From Limnanthes douglasii subsp. nivea (lineage: Eukaryota; Streptophyta; Magnoliopsida; Brassicales; Limnanthaceae), in NCBI GenBank assembly GCA_036936605.1, contig JAUPFV010000005.1:150413195-150477194 (forward strand): DNA of 64,000 nt. The letters are read 5' to 3'. Of the stretch, positions 41,566-51,528 are shown piece after piece; position 1 is the first letter of the stretch; the number at the start of each line of letters is the position of its first letter. The position numbers were made by a program, and so were the translations under genes. A model generated the notes under the pieces. It saw nothing but the letters and a program-made list of their open reading frames with translations. It was not told the DNA's origin and did no database searches.

Positions 41566-41892
41566 TGATGAGAGAATAAATGACTAAGGAATATTTCGGA
41601 CCTTAAATCTGATGTGACTAGAAAGAGAGTGTAGAGAGAGAAAGTGCAAAGAGAATAGAATAATATGGAATGTCCCACCTACCAAGAATAAAAAATCCCC
41701 TTTTATAGTGTTGGAAGGTGGACCCATTTATGTCATTGGTGGGCTTACTTTATTTCCTCTTTAGTCATTTTTTATATATATTGTTTACAAATTACTCTCT
41801 AATTAATGATAAATACTCTAATTGATATTTTAATTTCCTTCTATTCACAATTGGCCCCTTGTTCTTATTATCGGCGAATTGCTCCCTTATCA
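41566..41892 (-). repeat. gypsy-1 5' LTR
   Basis: TGATGAGAG...CCCTTATCA, the same length as its partner. On the minus strand it is followed by the primer-binding site. Confidence 0.93.
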
Positions 41893-41897
41893 GTACC

Positions 41898-42364
41898 GAT
41901 CCATAATATTGTATTGGTTAACAAACTAGAGGTAATTTAAGGAAATGGTATTGCCAGTTTTGTTGGCATAAAAAGTATATACGCACAGTCGCGTCCTCTA
42001 CCCTAGCATCTATAATCATACTATCATTGTGTTTATCACTCGTGAATGTAGTACGCAGCCAACCCAATGTTACACTACTAGCATTCTTAAGATTCTTAAT
42101 CAAGTTATATGTACGTACACCAAGCATGGTAGCATAAGTAAGGCTCATCTCATCTCATCATCAAAAGATAAAACATCGATATGCATTGTGTACAGACCAA
42201 CGCCATGGCTGATATCATTGTCTGGACCACCATGACGTAAGCGTTATTTTGTACGACTACTTAAGGTCGCTTCCAAGCTAGGGCCAACCTCCGTAGGCAT
42301 GGGTGGTGTATCATGAGGTGTTGGGTGTTGATGGGGATTGCTTACGCTAATTATTTGGTGATTC
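41898..42364 (-). pseudogene. MULE-2 PMD gene, 5' part
   Basis: It continues the PMD gene interrupted by gypsy-1. YATMLGVRTYNLIKNLKNASSVTLGWLRTTF matches YAAMLGVRQSELSKNLRNAGSVNLGWLQSTF of MULE-1. The first exon starts at ATG about 42,366 after a TTTCAG acceptor, as in MULE-1. It is short and lacks the low-complexity region; the N-terminal part of the PMD core is deleted. Confidence 0.75.
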
Positions 42365-42394
42365 ATCCTGAAAGCATAAGAGATATACAGTCAA

Positions 42395-42570
42395 AATACT
42401 GAAATAATATGGTCGCGTGCGCTAGAAAAAAAATGTAGTCACATGCGACAGCCACGCTAACTGTGTCGCGCACGACCAGTTTTATTCTAGCATCGCATAC
42501 GCCAATAAACCTTCCTGGTCGCACAACACATGCGACCAGAATAAATCTGGTAGTACGCGACATGCGACAA
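42395..42570. repeat. GC-rich palindromic array of MULE-2
   Basis: Repeated words such as TGCGACCAG, GTCGCGTGCG and CATGCGAC occur in both orientations, upstream of the minus-strand PMD gene. MULE-1 has its own, differently worded fold-back in the same place. Confidence 0.65.
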
Positions 42571-42984
42571 ACATGTGCAAACTAAGATATCCTAGATCTA
42601 TCCAAACATCACAATTTCCAACAAAATAAAAGCTAAAAAGATGGATTCACATATAATAAAAAACTACACAACACTAATCTATGAAAACAAAACCTACAAT
42701 CATGCAAAAATCATACTTTTTAAATCATAACCGAAAAACCTACTTTTCTACCACTTATACACAACAAAACTTGAAAATATTATAATGAGAGACTCATATG
42801 GCTTACCTCAATGTTTTTTTGCGTTCATATTCTTCAAAAACAATCTTTGATTTTCGATAAAAACTTTATGCTTGAGAGGTTTTGTGAGAGATTGAGAGGA
42901 AAAGAGGGGGAAAATGGTTAGAGATTTATAAAATACTTTTATACCTAGGTTTTCTGGCAAGGGAAAATTTATCAAAACTATGGT

Positions 42985-43037
<53 letters not shown>
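42985..43037. repeat. (TA)n microsatellite
   Basis: About 24 TA repeats inside the MULE-2 right subterminal region. Confidence 0.9.
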
Positions 43038-43039
<2 letters not shown>

Positions 43040-43101
43040 ATCTCGTGTAGGATCCAGCCATGTAAGATCCATCAAAATGTGTCATATTTCTAGCTTGGCC
43101 C

Positions 43102-44590
43102 TAGATATATTTATGTTACTTGAAAACTTAGCAAAACTAAAAATATTTTTTAGTATTTAAGTCTATGTAGGAACTAAATTTTCATCTTATCCTATACTCA
43201 CTACTATTAAATATCACTCATATCTTTTTCATAGAGATTATGTTGTAAACCAACACTCATAGTGAAAGCATGTCTATTGTGTAGAAAACCTAAGTGATGT
43301 TTGTAGATTAGACACATGCAAGTACTAGTTACATATATTAGACCGGATGAGAAACCGACGGAGAAAGAACGACAAAAATGCAAGAAAAAAGGAAAACTTA
43401 CATTTCAAAATTGAGAATACGGTGAGCGAAGACAGTGAAAATAAAGTGAAGTAATAGCTAGAGAATCTAACGATGGTGAAAATATAAAATAAACGACCAA
43501 CAAAAACGTTCGTCGTCGAAATCGAGAGAAAAAAGGTCTCATCTCTTGAAATCGAGAGAAAATATGGATGAGCTCTCTAGCCTAATTTGAAGTCACTTTG
43601 TCCCTCATTAATTGTATTTAAAATTTAAATTTGGACTAGTGGGTAAATAAAATCATATTTTTGTAGATATAGGTAAAACAAACTTATTTAACGTTGCACT
43701 TATTGATAAACTGTAAACGTACGCCAATTGGTATAAAATCCTTTGTAATATTATATTAAAATTAATAATAAAAAAATCCGGAGGGAATCCATAACAACTA
43801 CTTAACGAGTGCGCACAGGGTAAACCCTCAGTCTGACGCAATAGCCTTCAAACAAAGCCAGTAGGTAAACCATACAAGATGACAGTCTTAAACCAATGAA
43901 ATGTTTGTTGATGAACTCGAACTCAAGACCTTTGGTCACAAGCATGTTTTACTCCACCAAATTGAATGTTTCTTAACTCTCTCAAAATTGTATTATGATG
44001 AATAAATTAATTGAATAATTTGTTTATAAATTATTATTAAAAACAAATAATATTTTAATTGTTTTCTGATTCAAATTTTTATTCCATTAACCAGTAAGTC
44101 ATTTTTTTATAGTTTATTTTTAACCATTTAATTGAAATTGGAACTACAGTCTTTTAAAATTCATTTAAAAAAAATTATTTAAAAGAATTAATAAACTAAA
44201 AATGTAAATTAATTAGTTAGTATGTTTTATTTCAAATAAAATTTTGTATCTCTTTTTTAAATATAATAAATTAATAATTTTTAAATAATTTCAGTTACAA
44301 AACCATTTAGGTGTTATCCAACTGGACATGTTGACCGTTTAATTTATCGATTTTAATATAACAAAAAATAGACATCCATTGTACCAAGTGCATCATCTGT
44401 ATGAAGATTGAATCAAGAAACTCTCCAATATTGAAAGCATGAGAATCTCTACGCAATAAGATTGAATCTAATGCTTGGATTCAATCTGCATCCTAATACA
44501 AGATTAATCATCTGAATCGTTGGGTGATCGACGAGACTCCGAGTTTTCTGCTGATCTGAAAAAGTGGATCTCCCCTTAAGCTCCTTGATT
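43102..44590. other. AT-rich stretch with a MULE SWIM-finger relic
   Basis: On the minus strand at about 43,841-43,780, RQTEGLPCAHSLSSCYGFPP matches the C-terminal half of the SWIM zinc finger of MuDR-type transposases, from a family different from MULE-1. The surrounding frame is broken. Nothing else is recognisable. A 35-bp word at 44,325-44,359 recurs at 46,536-46,570. Confidence 0.5.
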
Positions 44591-44598
44591 TTCTTTGA

Positions 44599-45800
44599 AA
44601 ATGTTGATGGAAAATCTCATATCATCTAAGACGCCTCACAAGTCCTACGCTGCAGTGTTGATGGAAAATCTTAAATCATCTAAGCCGCCTCGCAAGTCCT
44701 ACACTGCAGCTATCAAAGAAAACAAAGAAGAGTTAGAATGTCTTCCAATGGAATACTTCCACAAAACAGACCACATTTCCCTTCAATTCGAGAAACAAAT
44801 CAAGGAAAGCATTGAAAAGTAAAGAAAACATACTCTTGTTGCAAGTTTAGTTAAGGAATCCCTAAAAGCCAGACAATGGAGGACTTCTTGCAAAAGATGA
44901 ATCTGAAAATGCAGTGTAGTATGAGTATATGAAACTCACGACATTTGCTCCTTGAATTTAACTGTAAAGAGGACTTGTGCTGTTTGTGGAGCATAAGTGT
45001 TTGACAGGTTCAATCCTTAACAATGCGTTTTCTTAAATGGACACCACAATTCAATGTCGAAAGAGAATGTCATGTCTGTCCAGTATGGATTAAATTAGGT
45101 AATCTTCCTGAATTTTTGTATAATGAAAGAATGATTCCTTCTATAGCTAAGTCTATAGGAAATCCTCTTCAAATAAAAATTCCGGACGAAAATCGGGGGT
45201 ACCATAACTCGTCTCTTGTATGGGTTGAGCTTGATTCAACAAGAAAGATTCACAAAAATATCTGGATCGGGTTTGAGGAAAATGATGGGTGCTGGATTAC
45301 GGCGAGCTATAAGGATCTTCCCAAATATTGCGAAATCTGCAGCCATATAAGTCATGATGAGAAGTCGTGCAACAAAACTCAAGAAAAGTAAAAAACCCAA
45401 GAGAATTATGAAACAATCAACATTGACAACAATGAAAACAACATCAATAATCATGTGACTGCTAAGAACAACGAAGCTAACAATGGGGATAAAAAGAATG
45501 ATGATGCTGACTCTATCAATACAGAGAGTAGAGTCCATGAGCCTCAAAATCCAAATATTTAAGAAGATGACCCTCCCACACCAAATGAAAATGATATTAC
45601 AAAAGCCATAAAGCTTATGGATGAAGGGCATAAAAAAGAATGTGAAAATAGCTCTAAGGTCTTACCTCAGGAAGATGAAAATATAGAAGCCTTCAAACTA
45701 CTCCCACCTGCAATAAAGATGAACAGGATGAGGATTTTCATATAGTGTTAAACAAAAAGCTAAAAGCTACTAGAAGCTTCAATAGAATCAGACAAAGAAA
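44599..45800 (+). pseudogene. LINE ORF1 relic (DUF4283/CCHC type)
   Basis: The start MLMENLISSKTPHKSYAAV is immediately duplicated (54-bp tandem copies at 44,603-44,656 and 44,657-44,710). After a stop and a damaged stretch, 45,023-45,391 encodes FLKWTPQFNVERECHVCPVWIKLGNLPEFLYN..., then CEICSHISHDEKSC (a CX2CX4HX4C knuckle). This is the RNA-binding ORF1 architecture seen at 55.6-57 kb. An acidic Asn/Asp/Glu-rich tail with stops follows. ORF2 does not follow. Confidence 0.75.
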
Positions 45801-46718
45801 TGAGGCTTGTCTGATCTTCTCAGGGACAAAAAAATTTACAAAATCCAGTTCAAGATGTTAAACATCTAAATTGGAATTTTCGAAGTATCAACAACAAAGC
45901 CAAGTGTATGTCGAGTGTCAAATTTCAAATAGGAAAGAGCCATGGGAAGAAACTGTAGATCTGGAGCTTTCTTGTAAAAATGGAGTAATCCTGGAGAGAA
46001 ATCATGTCACTAATCTTGCGAAGAATCAGAAGTTCTAAGGAATGGATTAAGAAGACAAAACCATGAATGTTAATTACCTATTGGGGCTCTGTTTGGTTGT
46101 TTTCAAGCTTCTATCATCTGTTTCTACTCTCCGATCAGCTACTTCGCCTGATCCAACCTTCTGCAATTAGGTGCACTCCCCCGGTTCCAACGAAAAACCA
46201 ATCGAAGCAGGAAGAAAAAGTACTTCAGGATAAGCGTCGACCATCTATTGAAGAAAATCCATCATTGTATGTTGAGATATAAAGCCTCAAATCGGGTCTC
46301 TCGTGTATGTTGAGTCGAAAAGAAATGTTGAGGAGTCTGAGTTGAAAAGAAATAATCCATAACTATATTTATGAGAAGAATTCTGGAAGAAAGCTTTCTT
46401 TTGCCCGAACTAGATAGATTCGAATAACTCTAGATCCCATTCTCTTCTCTTCTACCAGGAGTTATGTTTCATTTAACCGACCATCTATATAAAGAAACCG
46501 TTCTTCCCGAACCTAATTAACGTGGTAACTAATTTGACATGTTCACTATTTAATTTATCGATTTTAATATGATAAAATATAATTTTTTTATCACATAATT
46601 GATACTTTTAAGCAAAGAGAGCCTCTGTATTAATTTAAGAACCATTTGAGTACATCAGAGAACTGCAGAAGCACGTTAGCCATAGAAAATAGAAAAATAG
46701 AAAAATTGGCGTCAGAAA
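45801..46718. other. Unassigned stretch before the hAT
   Basis: I recognise no gene. A 71-codon frame at 46,067-46,282 has no recognisable domain. The phrase GAGAACTGCAGAAGCAC occurs at about 46,660 and 46,729, straddling the start of hAT homology. Confidence 0.35.
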
Positions 46719-48614
46719 ATGAACGTGATGGAGAACTGCAGAAGCACTATGGTAAAACATTTAACGAAACATGAAATATATGATCCTACAAAACCTAACC
46801 CAACTAATGTTTGCACGAACCCTCAAACAGGTCTTCCTTTTGAGTTTAACCACGATACGTATAGGGAAGAAACAATGATTTATGCAGTCGGTAGTTTACA
46901 ACCATTTAGTTTTGGGGATTCTTGGAGATACGAAAATTGGATGCAAGTTGGGGTAAACCCACAGGCAACACGCATTCCACGTACCTCTTTGCGATCGCTA
47001 GCCTTTAAATATTATTTACAAAGAAAAAAAAAGATTATTGAAACTATGCAGACTTTGCCATGGAATGTTTCGATTACTAGTGACATAGCTACTTTTACTG
47101 ATTTAGATATGATATGTGTTACCCTCCATTGGATGGACGCCCAATGGGTCCTCCAAAGGAGAATTATATGGTTTGAATCAATTGGGAAGCATAACGCACA
47201 AATAATTAGGGAGAGTATGATTGAATGCATGAATGTTTATGGCATTAAAAACAAGATTATGTCTATTTCGTTGGATAATGCATCTTCTAATATTAGTGCT
47301 ATAACATTGCTTATACAAGATTGCACTCCCCCTTTTCCAAAATTGTTTCACACCAAATGTTTATGCCACGTACTTCAATTAATTGCGAAAGAAGGAATAC
47401 GTATGGTTCAGGGTGATTATATTACCCCTATAAAAAATGGGATCCTATTTTGCTCGACATCCGCTGCTAAAAAAAGAGCTTTTAAAACACTTGTTCTTTC
47501 AAATGGGAAAAAATATAAGAAACTTTTATTAGATGTCGAAACTAGATGGAATTCTACTTACACAATGCTTGCACGTGCGCATGTTTTTAAAGAAGAGATA
47601 ACGACGCTTTATAATACATATCGTGAAACACCAATTGAACCAGATCATTGGAAATTTTGTGCACACATGTTAAGATTTTTAAGACTTTTTAAAGAAAACA
47701 CCCTAATCTTTTCTTCACAAAATCAACCTAATGCTCATTTGGCCCTTTTCACGATTGCTAATCTTGCCATGCATATGGATGAATTTAGATCACATTATGC
47801 ATGCGTAGACATGGTGCCTCGAATGGAATATAAGTTCACAAAGTATTTTCATCCAATCCCTGATAGTTATTCATTTGCTTGCCTTTTAGATCCTTTTTCA
47901 CGAAAAGAAAAATTTGAATTGCTAGTTGATTGCTTTTATAAATCTGTACGGTTTCCTACAGATAAACCACCGACCGAACCAATTGACCCTGAAGGGTATA
48001 TTAGCGGTATATATGATAGTTTGTATAATATCTATGATAAGTATGCTGCAAGATATAGATCAAATACATCTACAAATGTAAGCAATAGTAACAATAGGGG
48101 TAGAGGGAGAAATACTAACTATGTTCAATTGGCAATGTTACGAAACAACAATGTTACAGAAACCCCTCAATCCGATAATGAGTTGTATAGATATTGGACC
48201 ACTAGGTTTGATTTTACGAATTATCAACACCAAGGTATTGAAGATATCATACGATGGTGGGGTACCAAAACTGAAGAGTTTCCTATTCTTTGCAGGATTG
48301 TTAAAGAGATTTATGCTATACCTATGTCTACAGTTGCAAGTGAGTGTGCTTTCAGCCAAGCGAGGTTGCAACACACGACTAAGAGAACAAGATTGACGGG
48401 CAAAGCACTTGGAGTGCTTGTGGCAGTTAAGGATTGGACAGCGGCGGATAAAAGGATGCAAGACATAGAGTTCAGAGACGAAGTGAACGTAGACGACATC
48501 TTCGAAGATTATCCGGATGATTACGAAGATATACTTGAACAAGAAATTGCGGAAGAAAACGAAAATGACGACGAAGATTTTACTTATGAAGAAGACGAAG
48601 CTGGAGATGAATGA
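46719..48614 (+). CDS. hAT transposase, 631-codon open frame, BED finger truncated
   Basis: The frame is open without defects. The start keeps only the last part of a BED zinc finger (STMVKHLTKHE, with the His pair but not the Cys pair). Next come the RNase H-like core with SITSDIATFTDLDMICVT (first Asp region), SLDNASSN (second Asp region) and FHTKCLCHVLQLIAKEG, then the LLLDVETRWNSTYTML block. The C-terminal hATC dimerisation region is complete: IIRWWGTKTEEFPILCRIVKEIYAIPMSTVASECAFSQ. An acidic tail ends the protein. Family members are usually longer at the N-terminus. An upstream exon may once have supplied the missing half-finger. Without a BED finger, end recognition is doubtful, though hATC could still mediate dimerisation. 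Confidence 0.9.
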   Translation: MNVMENCRSTMVKHLTKHEIYDPTKPNPTNVCTNPQTGLPFEFNHDTYREETMIYAVGSLQPFSFGDSWRYENWMQVGVNPQATRIPRTSLRSLAFKYYLQRKKKIIETMQTLPWNVSITSDIATFTDLDMICVTLHWMDAQWVLQRRIIWFESIGKHNAQIIRESMIECMNVYGIKNKIMSISLDNASSNISAITLLIQDCTPPFPKLFHTKCLCHVLQLIAKEGIRMVQGDYITPIKNGILFCSTSAAKKRAFKTLVLSNGKKYKKLLLDVETRWNSTYTMLARAHVFKEEITTLYNTYRETPIEPDHWKFCAHMLRFLRLFKENTLIFSSQNQPNAHLALFTIANLAMHMDEFRSHYACVDMVPRMEYKFTKYFHPIPDSYSFACLLDPFSRKEKFELLVDCFYKSVRFPTDKPPTEPIDPEGYISGIYDSLYNIYDKYAARYRSNTSTNVSNSNNRGRGRNTNYVQLAMLRNNNVTETPQSDNELYRYWTTRFDFTNYQHQGIEDIIRWWGTKTEEFPILCRIVKEIYAIPMSTVASECAFSQARLQHTTKRTRLTGKALGVLVAVKDWTAADKRMQDIEFRDEVNVDDIFEDYPDDYEDILEQEIAEENENDDEDFTYEEDEAGDE

Positions 48615-49189
48615 TGTTTGTAATAGTTTTTTGCTATTTTGTATTGTAATTTGAAAACATTTGTACAACTCCTCGCCCGCACGAGTATAAACTGTGAACG
48701 GCTAAATTATCCAAAAATGACTTTACCTTTTATTATAACAACAACAAATGTTTTATGAAATACTTATAACTTCATAAGATCTAATTTTGGTTTAAAAAAT
48801 AATAACAAACACTTGTAAAATTTAAAACCAAATCACAATAGTAATCAAAATGTAATATTAAAATTATAACCGTAGAATTTGTAATATTTTAACATGATAA
48901 GATATAGTTTTGGTTTGTATTAGATCTAAAAACATAATAATAATAATATTCAAAATGTGATAATAACATAAGTAATATTTAAAATTTTGGACTATATAAT
49001 AATTACAACACTAAAAAACTTAATAACCAAAACAAAGTAGTATTAACAAAAATGTAATAATAATTCTATAATAATATGCAATATCTCAATATTTTTTAAA
49101 TATAACATTTTGGTTATAAAATAAATAAAATCAGCATAATATTTACCAATAAACCACCGGTTTTTTACAAATAAACAGTGGTTTCGCAG

Positions 49190-49295
49190 TCCTGCCGGTT
49201 GCAGTCCTGCCGGGTTGCAGTCCTGGCGGGTTGCTCCTTATGCGGTTCTGGCGGGTTGCGGTCCTGACGGGTTGCAGTCCTAATGGCCAGTTTCG
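49190..49295. repeat. 16-bp minisatellite at the hAT-2 3' end
   Basis: Copies of GGGTTGCAGTCCTGCC and variants, the same family as in hAT-1. Confidence 0.85.
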
Positions 49296-49599
49296 CAGGT
49301 AGACCGCCAGTTCTTAAGCAGGTTGTCAGCTTTGAACCATGGTTCCTGAACCATTAGACACTCTAATGGATGCTATTACTACGCCAACAGAGAGCTAGAC
49401 CATGGATGAGGTACGATTGAGAGTTCTTCTCCAAAGATTTTAGACTTTATTTGAAATGGTTGCTGCTTAAAAGCTCCAGAAGGCTAAGGATGAGAGTAGC
49501 TGATGCTTATCTTTCCAGAGAAGGACAGGCCATGTATCGAACAGATGGGTTGCGATATTAAATACGAGATTTGCGCGATGAGAAGAGATGAAGCGCTTT

Positions 49600-50714
49600 G
49601 GAGAGAGCTACACAGCATCTCATTGTTTTAGGTTCCGGTGAGAAAATCCACTTTCTTTTGGACTAGCTTACCTTTTAAGTTCTTTTATACTGTTTTGTTT
49701 ATAGCTTTATAGTGATTGGGTTATGGGTTATGCTCTGTAGGAGGACACAGCGGCGATGCTTAATCTTTTGTCAGTATTGCATACGGACACATTTGCTCCA
49801 AGGTTTTATATTGCTGCTGCGACTGATAATACGAGTCTGCCAAAAGCTCTCACTTTTAAAAATTCTATTACTGATACGGTATTGTTACTTTTATATGCAA
49901 TTTCTGCTATTTTTTTCACCATTGTTTAGTTTAGACCTTAAGGTTAGAGATGGAAGGACTCCTCAGTTTTGGTTTAGAATCTAATTAGTATGGATATTGC
50001 GTCTCTCCGTTTATTATTAGAGTTGTTAGTAACGTATATGATAGTCTCTTTGGCTACTATAGAAATTTGGTGCTTTTGTGTTTTATTTTCTTTTGTGTGA
50101 TTGCCTATGGGGCTTCAGGGAAACATGACTGATCATATCTCTTACTGGAGGCCGTGTCAATACTGGATAGTCTTTCCTTGCTTAGTTTGAATGGTATGAT
50201 TGTATTTCAACTTACTTATAACATAATAGAACGAAGGAACTTTTTGTGCAGTTCATGCAAATCTATAGGAGCAGGGAAGTCGGTCAATCTTATGCTACTT
50301 CTGTATGGACACTCTAATCACTATGGCTAATGCTCTATGGTTAGTGATTAGAATCAGACCCCAAGTAGTATGTTTTTTTGTTCCTCCTATGCTGTTGTTA
50401 TTTTATTGAAGACATTTTAGTATATTTTACTTATTGCACCAACTAACAGATGCTCTGCAATGTTCCTGAGACCTGTGTTCCTCTATGTTTCATGGCATTC
50501 TTATTTACGGTACATATTCACTCTATGGTATTGGTCGTTGATGGGCATTAGATGGTCATCTATCTTTTATGTCGAGAGTATAGCAAAAGTGAAAAAGCTG
50601 TGTCTGAGTGGGGGTTGCTTCTCTAAGTTACGGATTGCTGATCAACTATTTGTGCAATGGCCACAACTGCAAATAAAGTATCCCCGAGCTCATTATGTTG
50701 GTTGCCTCATGTAA
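49600..50714 (+). pseudogene. ALG14: ALG14 pseudogene (with introns)
   Basis: ALG14 is the ER membrane partner of ALG13 in the second step of N-glycan precursor synthesis. Exon 1 ends LIVLGSG at 49,637 before GTGAG. Exon 2 (49,741-49,878) reads GGH.AAMLNLLSVLHTDTFAPRFYIAAATDNTSLPKAL, with loss of AC just after GGACAC (frameshift). A third part at about 50,250-50,370 reads FMQIYRSREVGQSYATSVWT, then a one-base loss, then LITMANALWLVIRIRPQV. The last part (50,453-50,714) reads LCNVPETCVPLCFMAFLF, a shift, and GIRWSSIFYVESIAKVKKL...WPQLQIKYPRAHYVGCLM. Retained introns mean a DNA-level duplicate, not a processed copy. Identification rests on my memory of the conserved family segments. Confidence 0.8.
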
Positions 50715-51273
50715 CTGACTGAGAATCAATTTCTCATTAAATGAGCATATATCAGTACATTACCAAAAATACACTCACTCACTTTATCAACCAGAACAAC
50801 AAACAAAAAGATGTTTTGTTTCCTGGATGTGTCCAGGAGGCTGGTTCGTTCGATTGGTACCAACAAAGTAGTCTTCTCTTCGCCCCCTTGTATCTCCCTC
50901 TCCTCTCGTGCTTTGATGTTTTAGGGAAGCAACAGAAGTAGGAAGACAGATTTTGTAGACATTAATGAGTGAAGTTTGTGTTCATCTCTCCCCATCTGAT
51001 CTGTCTGCACAATATTTTAGCTTTAGGTATGCTTGTTGCCTTGTTGGACATGTCAAGATTTTTCTATTTGTTTTGTATTTGCATAATGACAGAAGCAAAA
51101 GACAATAAATTGTGGAACAGAAGTTGTAATTTCAGTGAATTGTTTTTTTGTGCTTTGTAGTAATTTTGATAGACATGGTCAAAGATGGATATGAAGACAT
51201 TGTAGACATGGATATGCAAGCTTCAAACCCAGACAAGAATCTATATGTTGGTAAGTAACAACATGCTCATTAC
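50715..51273 (+). other. 3' flank of the ALG14 copy, with an exon-like segment
   Basis: This is the likely old 3' untranslated region, then unassigned sequence. At about 51,166-51,250 an exon-like stretch reads IDMVKDGYEDIVDMDMQASN and runs to LYVG before GTAAGT. I do not recognise the protein. It lies just left of the LINE insertion. Confidence 0.35.
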
Positions 51274-51295
51274 ATTATGTTTTTTCAACTAACAT
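51274..51295. repeat. LINE-2 target-site duplication, first copy
   Basis: A 22-bp word from ATTATGTTTTTT to AACTAACAT, identical to 57,072-57,093. Confidence 0.95.
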
Positions 51296-51528
51296 TTTTT
51301 TTTTTTTTTTTTTTTTTTTGGCAAAAATTATTTCATTTATTTAATAGTCGAAATAATACAAGAGTAGCCCAAAAGAAACTAGGGCTAATATCCAACAAAA
51401 ATAGGGCTTTAATAGACAAAAGGCCCATCATACAAACACTCAGAGACAAAAGCCTTAGCGAAACCCTAAATCCCCATTTCTTTCTTTCTCCTTCTCTCTT
51501 TCAGATACCTAACCCTAATTTCAAAGCT

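Larger units (their letters stand above)
31251..41892 (-). mobile_element. Tat-lineage Ty3/gypsy retrotransposon (gypsy-1)
   Basis: Two 327-bp LTRs (31,251-31,577 and 41,566-41,892) are flanked by GTACC on both sides (31,246-31,250 and 41,893-41,897). By eye they differ at about 12 positions. Gag-pol is on the minus strand, in the order gag, protease, reverse transcriptase, RNase H, a second RNase H and integrase. A plus-strand accessory gene and a 90-bp tandem array lie between integrase and the 3' LTR. Dual RNase H and an antisense gene are hallmarks of the Tat lineage. Gag-pol carries nonsense codons and frameshifts, so the element is not autonomous. Confidence 0.92.
28078..43101. mobile_element. 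3' part of a second OTU/PMD MULE (MULE-2), split by gypsy-1
   Basis: It runs from inside the transposase core to the right terminus CTAGCTTGGCCC (ending 43,101), which matches the MULE-1 end. Removing gypsy-1 (31,251-41,897, including one GTACC) restores a continuous PMD gene. Contents: transposase 3' half, one SANT-like fragment, PMD relic, GC-rich palindromes and terminus. The left part is missing, replaced by gypsy-2. Overlap with MULE-3 around the catalytic Glu shows that the two are separate copies. Confidence 0.8.
46719..49365 (+). mobile_element. hAT transposon, 5' end missing (hAT-2)
   Basis: It carries an open transposase frame, AT-rich 3' sequence, the 16-bp minisatellite (about 49,190-49,290) and a terminus ending ACCATTAGACACTCTA at 49,365. 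The minus strand TAGAGTGTCTAATGG matches the hAT-1 right end. No left terminus, 5' minisatellite or matching copy of the next eight bases (ATGGATGC) is seen upstream, so the 5' part was lost. Confidence 0.85.

Noticed and set aside
48138..48668. 176-codon frame antisense to the hAT transposase
   Set aside because: It overlaps the conserved hATC region on the other strand and has no independent support.
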